Positions 1-11,770 of a stretch of 64,000 nt of DNA are shown in pieces. The first letter of the stretch is position 1, and every line of letters starts with the position of its first letter. Origin of the DNA: Tenrec ecaudatus (taxonomy: Eukaryota; Chordata; Mammalia; Afrosoricida; Tenrecidae). The notes beneath the pieces were generated by a model, which saw only the letters and a program-made list of their open reading frames with translations, had not been told where the DNA came from and did no database searches. The position numbers were made by a program, and so were the translations under genes. The stretch spans positions 112,761,677 to 112,825,676 of the forward strand of contig NC_134542.1 in assembly GCF_050624435.1 (NCBI RefSeq), given 5' to 3'.

Positions 1-1190
1 GTTTGCAGCTCCTTCTTATTCTGAGTTTTGCTCCATCAGCAAAGGAAGCCCCCCCCCACCCCCCAGCATCGGCTTTACTCTATCCACATTATTATGATGT
101 ACCCAACTTTGAGAAGGCAGCTTCCTTTGCCATATTCAGGGTCAGAAGTGCCTTCTGACCATAGGGTCTCATACTTCGGCGCTTTCTTCAACAATGCTCT
201 GCTTCTCTTCACGAAGTTTTCAGTGTCCGACAATGTTTCAGTTCTCTCCACAAAGTTTTCAATAGCTAATTCCTCAGAAGTGGAGGAAATATGAGCATTC
301 CTCCTTGTGGTCTGTTCTTGGTCTGGAAGCTCTGCTGAAATATGCTCACTTTAAGTGACCCTTCTGGCATTTAAAAGGCTGGTGACATAGCTTCCAGCAT
401 CACAGCAACACACAGCCATCACAGTGTGACAAGCTGGTAGACAGTGATGAGACATGCATCTAGGAGTAATCAAATGAGAGAGAGGAAAAAACAGGGAGTC
501 TATAATGTAACGGAAAACATCAGCAACAACAAAAAATACTGTCATCAAGTCAATGCCAACTCATGGTGACTCTATATCGGGTTTACAGGAGCAGGATAGC
601 TTCCTGTCTCTCACACAGATGTTGCTCACCTCTGCTACCAGGAAACATAATTAAAGCACTAAAGAGAGCCATAGAAAAAGAACTAACACACAAAACAATG
701 TAAGAACACAATAAGACTCTAAAAAGAGAAATCTTGCACCCGTCAGTAAGAATGACTGAAAAGAAGCACAATAGAAGTATTTACCACCAGATTTAGTTCA
801 ACAGAAGAAAGCATCAGTGAATAAGAGGAAAACGTTGTTAAAATGACAGATGCTGAAGAGTATTAAGAACTGACAGTTTAAAAAGCTAAGCACAGTTTAA
901 TGAAATTCTCAGATAACAGCAAGAGACCTGGTATATCTATCATGGGAACTTCTGGAGCTGAGAAAGAAAAGGAGGCAGAAGAATATTTTTAAAAATAAGA
1001 AGGAAGTAACAGTTACACACAAAAGTGTCCCAATAATTTTAAGAGTTGATTTCTCCTCAGACATATTTGAGGTCACAAGGCAATGGAATGATATATTTGA
1101 AGTTCAGACACAAAACAAATCAATCAAAAATTAAAAAGCCTATCAGTTAAGAATTCCATGCACAGTGAAACTATCCTTCACGAATGAGAG
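1..1190. other. Unassigned A-rich sequence
   Basis: No gene, RNA or clear full-length repeat is visible. Open frames here are under 90 codons and have no recognisable domain. The right half is A-rich on the + strand, as in old LINE sequence, but I cannot place it in a family. A probable SINE fragment inside it is listed separately. Confidence 0.5.
525..650 (-). repeat. AfroSINE fragment (probable)
   Basis: A CAACAAC-type tail is followed by text resembling the antisense AfroSINE tail: a phrase close to AACTCATGGTGACTC, then GGGTTTACAGGA. The tRNA-like head is not clear, so the copy is truncated or very diverged. Confidence 0.45.
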
Positions 1191-1194
1191 TAAA

Positions 1195-1570
1195 GGAAGG
1201 AGGGGTCAAGATGGCGTCCAGTTAGAATCACCTGCCCGGTGCTCTTATTGTTAGATCAGATCTTGAAGAGGTAAGGAGGTCAATATTGGGAAGCTGGGTA
1301 CTAAAAATAAATTCAATGCACTAGGGTCATACCTTCCTCTGTGATTTTTGCCCACGGAGCAATTAGAAAACTCACGGAAACACTGAGTTCACTGTGTCTG
1401 CCTGAGGGCTCCCTGATCCCTCACCATGTCCAGTGGGACGGCATCTGCCACTCTTTCCTGTGCCCAAAATCCAACATCCACAGTATGCAGCAATTTTCCC
1501 AGACTGCTGTCTAAATATGGTCATAATCCCAAGCATGCAGAGAGCCTCTGATCTCACAAGACCTCACACC
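1195..1570 (+). repeat. Possible L1 5' UTR segment
   Basis: The stretch opens with GGGGTCAAGATGGCG, the kind of AAGATGGCG phrase found at the start of many mammalian L1 5' UTRs, and lies just upstream of L1 ORF2 sequence in the same orientation. If this is right, ORF1 and the first half of ORF2 are missing and the element is internally deleted. The match is short, so the call is tentative. Confidence 0.35.
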
Positions 1571-1639
1571 TGAGTACACCTGTCTGCTATCCCTCTAGCT
1601 CCTGCATTCTCAGTCTTTGCATCCTCTCTGTCTTGGAGA

Positions 1640-3280
1640 GGAAGAGATGAAATTATCATCATTTGCAGATGACACGATTCTATACATTGAAAAAACCCCA
1701 AAACTCCACAGCAGGATTACTGGAAGCAACAGAGGAATATGGCAGAGTGGCAGGATAGAAGATCAACAGACAGAAGTCTATTGGTTTTCTATTTACACTG
1801 GACAAGACTACAGAAGAGGCGATCAAGAAGGCAGTACCCTTCACAACAACCCAGAACAAATAGAAATATCTAGAAATATACATAATCAAAAAAACAAAAG
1901 ACTTATACAAAGAACACTACAGAACCTTACCACATGAACCCAAAAGTGACCTCCACAAATGGAAGAATATCCCATGTTCATGGATCAGAAGACTCAGCAT
2001 AGTAAATATGTCAATTTTACCCAAGGCACTATATAAATTTAATGTTTTCCTGAGTTAAATACTAACAACCTTCTTTTAAACTGACCACCAACTTTATATG
2101 TGGCAGGAAGAACCCCAGAATTAGCAGAGAAATCCTTAAGAACAAGGACAAAATCAGAGAGCTTGCTTTACCTGACTTTCATACCTACTCAACCACAGTG
2201 GGCAAAACAGTGTGGTACTGATATGACAGATACTCAGACCAATGGAAAAGAACAGAAAACCCAGAAATAAAACCATCAGCATGGAGACCCTGATCAAATG
2301 TGAGGTAGATGCCCTCTTTAACAAGTGGTGCTGGAAGCAATGGATATCCCCGCCTTTAGAAAAATGAAACCAGATCCATACCTCACCCCATGCACAAGAA
2401 CAAACCCAAGGTGGATCACAGACCTGGAAATTAACCCCCAAACTATCAGGGCCATCAATGAAAGACTTGGGAGAAACCTAAGAACCTTGACCCAGAGAAT
2501 ACATAGGCTACCTGAAATACACACCCACACAACACATGAAGCTGAAATCAACAAGTTGGACATACTAATGATTAAACACCTGTGTCTGTCGAAAGACTTC
2601 ACCAAGACAGTAAAAAGAGAATCCATGGACTGGAATTTTAGCAATGACACAACAGACAAAGGGCTTGTTATTAAAATCTACAATATCTCCTAGTCTGCAA
2701 AAGGGGAAAAAACAGTTATGCCCTGAGTAAGTGGGAATAAAACCTGAAAAGAACTTTCCCTAGGGAGGAGAGCCAAATGGCCAATAAAAATAGGAGAAAA
2801 TGCTCCCGATCATTAGCCATCAGAGAAATGCAAATTAAAACAACCATGCGATATCATCTGACACCCTTGAGGATAGCCCACGCCAGAAAATCGAGAGCAA
2901 CAAATGCTGGAGGGGATGTGGCGAGATATGACCTCTTCTCCACTGCTGGTGGTCATGTACATGTGTACAGCCACTGTGGAAAGCAATTTGGCAATATTTA
3001 AAGCAAATGGAGATTGAGTTACCTTATGACCCAGCAATCCATCTACTGGATATATACTTAGAAGAGGTAAGAAATAGACCACGAATTGGAAACAACCTAA
3101 ATTCCTACTGATAGACGAATACATTGGAGACCTCTGGCACATACACACAATGGAGTACTGCTCATTCCTAAAAAGCACTGATAATCACATGAAGCATATC
3201 ATCTCATGGGAAGTGTTAGAGGAAATTATATTAAGCAATGTTGTCAATCACAAAATGGTAAGTACAGCGTGACTCCACTG
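1640..3280 (+). pseudogene. L1 ORF2 pseudogene, 3' half
   Basis: This is the decayed C-terminal half of the L1 reverse transcriptase/endonuclease protein, which copies L1 RNA into the genome. The reading starts at the RT active site (MKLSSFADDTILYIEK, about 1647-1694), where FADD is the catalytic motif C. Recognisable C-terminal text follows in several frames: near 2150-2280 (KIRELALPDFHTY), near 2337-2450 (FRKMKPDPYLTPCTR) and near 2815-3000 ([19 protein letters not shown]). The Cys-rich tail region follows. Stops and frameshifts separate these blocks, so no protein can be made. The endonuclease and the first half of RT are absent. The copy is older than the neighbouring 3'-UTR-only insertions. 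Confidence 0.88.
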
Positions 3281-3600
3281 AGATAAGTATAATTAGCCTA
3301 GGAGGCATAGAAAAACAGCCACTTATACAGGTTGAGGTACAGGCAATAGGGCAGGAGATATACCAAACCCAGGGGTGTACATGTCATTCCAACACAAAGA
3401 AGGGGAAAGCGGGAGGTGGGGGGGAGGTGAGAAAAGAGGGAGACTACAGCATCAGCATCGTGGGGAGCAGGGAACTAATCCATCCAGGGGAGGGTATTGT
3501 TTCTGTCTCCACAGAAATGGGAGTGTGAGTGCAGAACTCAAGGCCCGCCAAACCTTAAGGGCAATGTAACCCCATGGAGCAACTCTCAGAGCCAAACTCA
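3281..3600 (+). repeat. L1 3' UTR, proximal part
   Basis: It directly follows the ORF2 remnant and becomes purine- and G-rich near 3400-3440 (GGGAGGTGGGGGGGAGGTGAG), as mammalian L1 3' UTRs do. It is probably the first part of the 3' UTR that resumes at about 4075. Confidence 0.55.
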
Positions 3601-4074
3601 CCCTCTGTCTTGAGCACGCAGAAACACTAAGTCCAGAGACATTTCATGATGCTGATTTCACACATTTTATCATCAAAGAGGTAACAAACTTTGTAGCTAA
3701 TATACTCTAACTTAATTCAAAGCACACACAGTCACACGTCAGGCAATACATCACAGGTGGCTTACCTCTCCTCTCCGGTGGGGAGCTCAGAGTGGCATGG
3801 TGTCCCCTCTGCCTTGAAGGAGCGCTGGAGCTCCCCTGCCACTTGTAGGGTTTTTACACATTAAGGTAAACAATTTTACTGCGTCATTATTACGTAGCTA
3901 GCCTCTTCTGGTTGTTTTGATAAGTTTTGTCAGTGGGTATCTGGCTCTTGCTTACTTGCACAAACAATGTGACCCAGGATTCGGAACTTGTTTACTTGTA
4001 CAATCAACATAACTAAGCATTTATCTTTGGTTACTTTCAATATGGAGTTTCTTTTGCTCACGTCACCTCTTCCC
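3601..4074. other. Unassigned insertion between two L1 3' UTR parts
   Basis: About 470 bp that I cannot align with the other L1 3'-UTR copies in the window. Its base composition is mixed and unlike its flanks. It could be a minus-strand LTR, but I found no convincing TG...CA ends with a target duplication. Confidence 0.35.
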
Positions 4075-5985
4075 TAGAAGTGTGTGGTACAGAGGACAAC
4101 ACTACAGGTTGGGGTGGGGGCTTGTCTGGGGTGCTCATATGGAAGTAAGCCAGGAAGGAGAAAGACAGAGTGAGGGACTAGACCCCACACTGGCACATCA
4201 AGTCCCGAGGATGTCACGGAGCTGCTAAGACACAGAGTGGACTGTAGGGCTGACAACAGCTGGAGATATGAGGTCCCTTCGCTGGACCAACCTGCAACAA
4301 GGAGCAGACAGTGCTGGGGACACACAGAGGGGAGTTAGTCTGGTCTGATTCCCCCCACAGTGGGGCAAACTCGGAAGGGAACATAACGGACCAGCAATGG
4401 GAGCAAAGAAAAGCCACAAAGTCCCCGAGGAGCCCCCAAATAGACTTCAGGTTAGCGGGCATTTTTCAGAACCCCCCAGGTTTGGTGGGGAGATAGTCAT
4501 AAGGTCAGTGGATAGACCTGGAATTATGTGTGCTTTTTTTCTTTCTTTCTCCCCCTCCTCTTTTTATTTCATCTATTGTTTTCTTTTTTGTTTTGTTTTG
4601 TTATTGTTGTTTTGCCTACCTTTATAGGATAGCAATATGAAGCAAGCCTGAGGAGAAAACAATGGGACTGATGGCTCCAGAGGGTCTTGGGGGGAGGAGG
4701 AATTAGGGAAAGGGGGTGGTGAGCAAACAACTATATATAGGGGAACAACTAGGGAAATAAAATCAACAAAATGAGGAGGACATAGAGATCTTGGTGAAGT
4801 TGGAGCTCCAGCAATCTAGCTGAGAGGGATTACTAAGAGGCAGAAGAAGGGCAAGTATGATGGTTGGGCAGGAGGAAGGTGAAAGGAAACAGAGGAAAGA
4901 TTTATGAAGCAAAGCTATGAATAGAGGTATAAACATAACTGTGTACATATATAAATATATTAATTCACACAAATTGATGCATTGGCCTATGTACATATAC
5001 TTATATGGCAATACATTGAGGAAGTAGATGGATTTTGGGCCTCTGCCCAACCCCTCCCTCAACGCAAGAATCCTTTGTTATAACAACCTGGCATTCTGTG
5101 ATACTCACCCTCCTGAGAGGATTGCTGAAGACAAAGTGGGTGCATAAGCAAATGTGATGAAGAATGCAGACGATGCCTGGCTATCAAAAAAAAAAAATAC
5201 AGTATCTGTGGTCTTAAAGGCTTGAAGTGAAACAAGAAGCCATGTAGCTTAGAAGCAACAAGCTCACATGGAAGATGCATACCAGCCTGTGTGATATGTC
5301 AACAGGATCAGGTAACAAGTGTCAGAAGACCCAAAACAAACAAACAAACAAACAAACAAACCATATTGTTGAGAATGAGGGGGGTCAGAGCAGAGACCCA
5401 AAACCCATATGTGACATCCCCTCACATAAGAGTCACAAGGAAGGGATGAGTCCATCAGTGTGCAGTAATTCACTGATGAAACACACACTAGTCTTCTGGT
5501 TCTTTGACACTTCTTCAGCCCCAGTATCATGACCTCAGCACTACCTTTCAGTTCTAGCTATACCGGAGCAGGTACACTGGTACAGATGAGCTCACCAGAC
5601 ACAGAATCTAAGTCAGATAAACACCACAGGAACACAAATGGGAGTAGCAATACCAGGAGGGTAGGTAGAGGGAAGGTAGGGGTTGAAGGGTAAGAATGGG
5701 AAACCGATCACAACCATCAACACAACCCCCCTCCCCTCGCAGGAGATGAACAACAGAAAGGTGGCTGAAGGGAGACAGTAGTCAGTGTAAGATATGAAAA
5801 TAATAATTTATAATTTATAAAGGGCTCATGAGGGTGGGAGGGAGGGAAAGGAGGGAAAATGATGAGCTGATACCTAAATGTAAATGTTTAGAAATTATGA
5901 TGGCTATATATATATATGATTGATACAATCAATGTATGGATTATTATATGAGCTGTAAGAGCCCCCAATAAAATGATCTTTTAAA
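4075..5985 (+). repeat. Tenrec-type L1 3' UTR (copy A)
   Basis: About 1.9 kb shared with at least six other copies in this window. The order is: a G-rich stretch, a pyrimidine-rich block with CTTTTTTGTTTTG near 4510-4620, a block with GGTCTTAAAGGCTTGAAG at 5212-5229, a polypurine tract near 5650-5700, and a terminus with CCCCCAATAAAATGATC near 5965 followed by A-rich sequence. AATAAA is the poly(A) signal. A short (CAAA)n tract interrupts it at 5334-5361. No coding sequence remains. Confidence 0.82.
5334..5361. repeat. (CAAA)n microsatellite
   Basis: About seven tandem CAAA units inside L1 3' UTR copy A; a simple slippage repeat. Confidence 0.95.
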
Positions 5986-5989
5986 AAAG

Positions 5990-6689
5990 GAAAAAATAAT
6001 GAGATTAAAATTGCAGCATTCCAATTCAACCAGACACTGAGATAATACATACCCACCAAAGTACATCTACAAAACAAAGTACTAATGGGAGTTCTGAAAA
6101 TTAAGGGAAAAGACACTGAAATGAGTTGAAAGCTATGAATAAAAAGACAGAACCCCAACAAAGGGAAATGTATGGGCACATACAAGACCAGAGGTATCTC
6201 CATGGCTTGTTATTCTGATGATTTGTCCTTCATGATTTTAAAATAAAATAAAACAAAATAAAGCAAACGTGATGTTCTTAAAGAGCACATGAACTATAAA
6301 GATGGAATTAGTTATAGCAATGAATGTAAAGAGATAAATGGAATGTAGTTAGAATTTTTAGTATGTTACTGAAGTTTAATTTTCACAAATTAACCTTAAA
6401 ATGTTTCCGATAGAGTTCATAAATGTGACATTCATAGTAAGCACCAAAAAAGTCTTTACAAATTTCACAGATCTTTCAAAAGTAGAAGAGAACACAAAAG
6501 GCTAGTTACTACAATAAACTACCAAAACACACACAACACATACACAGATTTAAAAACAATGCAAAAGCACGAAGTCACTTAAGTAATTACTGATCAAAGA
6601 CCAGTAATTAGAGTAAATGCAAGGAAGGAATATGATCCAGTCAAAGGACAGAATTTTAAAAATTGCATGATAAAATTAATTGTTATTTA
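5990..6689. other. Unassigned A-rich sequence
   Basis: A-rich sequence between an L1 3' end and an old L1 ORF2 fragment. It may be part of the same ancient L1, but no clear protein homology can be read. No gene seen. Confidence 0.45.
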
Positions 6690-6790
6690 GAAGATTTACA
6701 CCTTCAACACAAGGCCAAACAGAGATTGAAAGTGAAAGGATGGAAAAATAACTACTCCAGGTAAATTATACGCCAAAGAGAGGCCAGGTG
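6690..6790 (+). repeat. Ancient L1 (L1M-like) ORF2 fragment
   Basis: The phrase GAAAGTGAAAGGATGG followed by AAATTATACGCCAAAGAGAG matches the text of the endonuclease domain of old mammalian L1 ORF2. It is short and interrupted by the RTE element to its right. Confidence 0.55.
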
Positions 6791-6794
6791 ACAA

Positions 6795-8095
6795 TGTTAA
6801 CATAAAGCTAAGTATTGTGGTGGCTTGCAGATTGTGACGTGGCAAGCTATACCATTCTTATTTTAAATCCCAGGAGGGTGAACAGGTTTCACCAGAATAG
6901 AGAAGGAAGAGCCAGCCCACTTTGAAAGAATTAGCCACTGAAAACCATTGGAGCAGCATCAGAGCCTTGTCTGAAACAGTGCCCAACATTGCACCCTTCA
7001 AAACGGAAGGCACTCAAATTACCACTGAGAAAGAGCTGTCACGTCAAAGTAGATTTGATCTGAATCCTGAAGCTTGCAGGACCTTCATTTCCCGATGAGG
7101 CACAAGTCAACATGAAAAGAAACAGTTGCAATTATTCATTACGAACGCAATAAAGAACACACAAAGTATAAACCTCGGCAACCTGGAAGTCATCACAAAT
7201 GAGACAGAATACATTAAATTAGTATCCCCGTCACAATGGAGCTGACCGGGATGGGTATGCTGTTTGCTGTTTTTAATCTGACATGTACTGTACTGTTCTG
7301 GGAATGATCAATTCAAGAGGGATGGTGTTGCATTCATCATCATAAAGGCTATTGCAGGATGTATCCTGAAGTATAATGCTGTCAGGATAGTGTAATATCT
7401 ATACACCTATAAAATATTATTCAAATTTACCGACCAAATTACGAAAGCCAATAGTGAAAATACTGAAGGAGTCGACCAACGACTTCAGTCTGAAATTGGC
7501 CAATATGCTTTGATAATTATTATTGATTGGATTGTAAAGCTGGAAACAAAGAGGATGGATTAGTAGGTGGAAAATATAGCAATGATAGCAATGAAGCTGG
7601 AGACTGCATGATAGAATTTTGTAAGAGCAATGATGTCCTCAACACATATACTTTTCCACAACATTAATGGTGACTATGTACCTGGATTCACCAGATGGCC
7701 TACACAGGAATCAAATAGAATACATCTGTAGGAAGAGAGAGTGAAGAAGTTCAATATCGCCACTCAAATAAGACCAAGAACCAACAGATATCAATTGCTG
7801 AAGAATTGTTGAAGCTGAAGAAAAGTTAAACAAGTCCATGATAGCTGACGTATGACCACAAGCGTATTCCACCTGAATTTAGAGGACTAGATTAAGATCA
7901 CATCTGGCTCACTGAATACTAATGACTAAAGAGCATGTAGGTTGTGGGATGACATCAACATTATACAATTAGAAAGGAAAAAGCCAGGAAAAAAGCAGCA
8001 AATAAAGAAAAGATCTAAATGGACTTTTGAAATCCATTTTAAAATGGATTTTGAAATTTGCTTTTGAATGTAGAGTAGCCTTAAGTATGAAGAAT
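6795..8095 (+). pseudogene. RTE LINE (RTE1/BovB-type), 5' half with endonuclease
   Basis: This is the 5' UTR and apurinic-endonuclease domain of an RTE-clade LINE, which nicks target DNA to start insertion. Readable blocks are RDGVAFIIIKAI at about 7318-7353, LKYNAVR at about 7368, and SPDGLHRNQIEYI near 7690-7725. Stops and frameshifts are frequent, so it is dead. The family resembles the afrotherian RTE1 element. The reading resumes at about 10000 after a nested insertion, giving a nearly complete element of roughly 3.1 kb. Confidence 0.8.
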
Positions 8096-8117
8096 CTAGA
8101 TGCAGAGAAGCACAGTC

Positions 8118-8188
8118 ATTGTGCGCGTGCGCGCACACACACACGCACACACACCCCCACACACCCACACCCACACCCACACACGCAC

Positions 8189-8244
<56 letters not shown>

Positions 8245-8268
8245 CACACACACCCCCACACCCACACA

Positions 8269-8299
<31 letters not shown>

Positions 8300-8428
8300 C
8301 ACCCCCCCACACACACCCACACACACACACACCCACACACACACACACACCCACACCCACACACACACACACACACCCACACACACACCACACCCCGCCC
8401 CACACACACGCCCCCCCCCCACACACAC
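8118..8428. repeat. Long (CA)n / (CACACC)n repeat tract
   Basis: About 310 bp of almost pure alternating CA with CCCA and CCCC interruptions on the + strand. Frames on both strands stay open only because the repeat lacks stop codons: His/Thr/Pro-rich on +, Cys/Val/Gly-rich on -. It is flanked left by a GCGCGTGCGCGC alternating block and right by an AfroSINE. Confidence 0.97.
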
Positions 8429-8640
8429 CCTGGTGGTGCAGTGGGTAGAGGGGTATGCGCTAGATGTTGGGACACTAACTCCAAGGTTAGCGAGTTGACA
8501 ACATTAGCAGCTCCATGGAAGAATGACAAACCTTTTTACTCCTATAAAAAGTTAGTCTCAGAAACTCACAGGAGCAGCTCACAGGGTCTTTCTGAATTGG
8601 TTTTCACTCAATGGCAGCGAGTTTGGTTTGGTTTTATACA
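8428..8640 (+). repeat. AfroSINE
   Basis: A tRNA-derived head (CTGGTGGTGCAGTGGGTAGA) is followed by the body (CCTATAAAAAGTTAGTCTCAG) and a tail near GGCAGCGAGTTTGGTTTGG. It sits directly after the CA tract and before an RTE fragment in the opposite orientation. Confidence 0.85.
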
Positions 8641-8659
8641 GAAACATCCATTTATGTAT

Positions 8660-9215
8660 GTAGGGGTATGCATAGTTGTTTCTAAGTGGCATTAAGTCGG
8701 TTGTAACTCACAGCGACCCTGTGTAAACCAGAATGAAACCGTGGCCAGTCCTGCGGCATCCTCACAAATTGTGGAGCCCATCGTGGCAGCCACCACGTCA
8801 ATCCACCTTGTCCAAGGTCTTCCTCTTTCTCGCTGCCCTTCTACTTTGCCAAGAGTGATGTCCTTTCCAGAGGCTGGTCTCTTCTGATTATGTGTCTAAA
8901 GTCTGTGAAATGAAGCCTCCGTGTCCTTGTTTCCAAGAAGCATGCTGGCTGAACCTGTTCCGAGAGAGAATTGTCTATTCTTTTGACAGCCCATGGTCCA
9001 TCCAATAGTCTTTAGCTATTTAGTTCCTTTGTAAACATCTGGGCTTTCTTTACATTAACTTGTAATTAATATTGAAGACTGCAATCCTTTATTTTCATCA
9101 GCAAGCTCTTCATTTCTCTTCACTTCCAGCAATTAAAGTCGTGTCATCTGCAAATCGCAGGTTGTTAATAAGCCTTCCTCTGATCTGGACATCATATTCT
9201 TCTTCATATATATGT
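8660..9215 (-). pseudogene. RTE LINE fragment, internally deleted
   Basis: Minus-strand RTE 3' half. From the left come the antisense 3' end and the C-terminal text (GATGTCCTTTCCAGAGGCTGG at about 8860). Near 9140-9170 the antisense of the RT active-site region appears (GTGTCATCTGCAAATCGCAG, encoding a ..LRFADDT.. pattern). These parts are much closer together than in an intact element, so several hundred bases were lost. Confidence 0.72.
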
Positions 9216-9574
9216 TATTATAAGGGAAATGGCTTTACAGTAGTAGAGGTGGCAAGTTCCATGTCAGATATTAGACTGGGGCCTTCTCTTACATTACACA
9301 GTTGCAGGAGCTGATGAACCCAAGATAGCTAGGAGGATGACAGGCTTGGGCTGCAGATGTGAATGAAGGCAAGGTTGGCAAATAAGACAGCATACCATTG
9401 TTCACTCTAGAATTGGCAGGCAATAAGGCAGCTTAGGAGCAGATGTTAAAAAACTAGAATGCAGCAGACCAGATGCAGAATTCAGACACAGTATAAAATT
9501 AAATATGCATTTCCACTGTGTCTACTTATACTTAGAGCACTCCGCACCCTTGGGGACATCTCATCATAGAGATT
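9216..9574. other. Unassigned sequence within the RTE nest
   Basis: No family assigned. The phrase near 9310-9330 (GATGAACCCAAGATAGCTAG) is not repeated elsewhere in the window. Confidence 0.4.
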
Positions 9575-9925
9575 ACTAGGTTTTATGGTGTTGGTGAAGA
9601 ATGTTGAAAGTATCATGGGCTGCTAAATGGACAAGCCAATCTGCCTAGGAAGAAGTGCAGCCAGAATACTCCTTAGAAGCAAGGAAGGAAGACTCCATTG
9701 CACCCATTCGAAATGTGTTATTAAGAGAGTCCGGCCTCCGGAAAAAGACATGCTTGGTAAAGTGGAGGGTGGGTGAAAAATAGAAAGACCGTCAAAGAGA
9801 CGAACTGACCCAGTGGCTAAAAAAATGGACTCAAACAAGACTTGGAAGGGCTCTGTTCTGTTGAATACATTGTCACAATGAGTTGTCACTGACGTGATGG
9901 CACCTAATAACAACAACTGCCAGAG
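9575..9925 (+). pseudogene. RTE LINE 3' end
   Basis: C-terminal RTE text on the + strand: AAGAATGTTGAAAGTATCATGG near 9597, then GACATGCTTGGTAAAGTGGAGG near 9747. It ends with GGCACCTAATAACAACAAC at 9899-9917, the AAC-type tail of this family. It is a separate 3' fragment from the element whose RT half starts at about 10000. Confidence 0.78.
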
Positions 9926-9999
9926 CGCTGAGCATTCTGGGGCAGAGAAGTTGAAACAACACCCTGACTGTCATGAGTACTGAAGGAAAGTGTAGAAAT

Positions 10000-11770
10000 G
10001 ATAACAATAAAGGAGTTGAACAGAAAATTGCAAAAGGCTGCTGGAGAATAAAATGTAAAGCATTATCATAAAATGGTCAAATACTTGGAGTTTGGAAACC
10101 AAAAGGGAAGAACACGTTCACCAAACATCAAGCTGAAAGAACTGGAGAAAAAATTGATCTTTGGGTTGCAACATTGAAGGATTTTATAAGCAAAATATTG
10201 AACAATGTGGGAAGCATAAAAATATGGAATGAATCTATAGTCACTGTACTAAACAGAAATAATCAACATCCAACTGTTTCAAGAGTTAGCATATGATCAA
10301 GGACTGGTGGTATCGATGGAAGTCCAAGCTTTACTTAAGGCATTAGTGAAACACAAGGCTTCAAGAAGTGGCTGAATTACAATTGAAATGTTGAAGAAAA
10401 AAAAAGATCCAGTATTGGAAGCACACACTAGTCTATATCAAGACATATGCAAGACAGCTACCTGGCAATCAACTGGAAAAGATAATTTTCTTCCCTTTCC
10501 AAAGAAAGATCATCTCACAGAAAGCAGAATTTATTGAATAATATCATTAATATGACATGCAGGTCAAATTTGTTAATGATAATTCGAAAATGGTTGTAAC
10601 AGTACATATACTGAGAGCTGCCAGAAATTCAAACCGGGTTTAGAAGAAGACGCAGGACAATATCTTTGCTGACATCAGATGAAGCTTGACTGAAAGCAGA
10701 GAATATCAGAAAGATGTTTACTTAGGCTATTGACTATACAAAGACATTCAACTGTGTAGATCATAACAAATTATGGATTGCATTGCAAAGCATGGGAATG
10801 CTGAATCACTTAATTGTGCACTTGTGGAACCTGTTCATAGACCAAGAGACAATCATTGCCACAGAACAAAAGGATAGTTACTGCATGGTTGACAATCCAG
10901 AAATGTGGGCACCACATTGTATCTTTTCATGATACTTACTCAATCTGCATGCTGAGCAAATAAACTGAGAGTCTGCACTATGTAAAGAAGAATAAAGGAT
11001 GAGGACTGAAGGAAGGTTGTGTAACAACCTGCAATATATAGATGACACAACCTAGCTTGCTGAGAGCAGGAAGCCTTTGCTAATGAAAACAACATTGTAT
11101 CCTTCGGTACGGATTACAACTCAGTGTAAAGAAAATAAAAAGCTTCCCAATCGGACCGATAGAGAACCTTGTGACAAATGGAGGGGAGATGGAGGTGGTT
11201 AGGGATTTCCCTTTGCGTGGGTTCACAATCTCTGCTCATGGAAGCAGCCGTCACATATGTTGCATTGGGCAAATCTGCTGCACAAGAACTCTTAAAACGT
11301 TTCAAAGAGAAAAAATATGATTTTGAAGACTAAGGTGTGTTTGATCTAAGTCATGGTATTTTCAGTCGCCTCAAAATGTATATAGTTGAAACAATGAATA
11401 AGAACGCTGCAGAAGAATTGATGCATTTGAATGGCCTTTTGGGATGAATATTAAAATCTGACGAACATCCAGAGAATAAACAAATTCATCTTGAAGGAAG
11501 CCAGACCAGATGGAGAACATCAAGACTTAGTCTCACTTATTTGGGACATCAGGAGAAAGGAATCTTTAGGGAAAAAAATCGTACTTGATAAAGAAAAGAG
11601 TCATGTAAAAAGAGAAAGACCATCAATGAGATGGATTCGCACAGTAGCTGTAACGATGGGTTCAAAATGAACAAAATGTGCAAAGATGCCTTAGGAACAA
11701 GATAGTTTCATCCCGTGGCATAGAGACGGTCACTTTGAATTGGAACTGATGGGAAAACACTTCATAATCA
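10000..11770 (+). pseudogene. RTE LINE, RT half and C-terminus
   Basis: This is the continuation of the RTE element begun at 6795. It carries the linker (CCAAAAGGGAAGAACACG at about 10099) and the reverse transcriptase domain, with readable blocks FRPGRRRR near 10637, FNCVDHNKLWIALQSMGM near 10749-10802 and a YIDDTT-like active site near 11039. The C-terminal region follows, up to about 11770. The canonical active-site Ala is replaced and several stops interrupt it, so it is inactive. The first half lies left of the 8.1-10.0 kb nest. Confidence 0.84.

Noticed and set aside
7926..8695. Open frames up to 222 codons, His/Thr/Pro-rich or Cys/Val/Gly-rich
   Set aside because: They are translations of the (CA)n tract in different frames and strands. 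No start context, domain or codon bias supports a protein.
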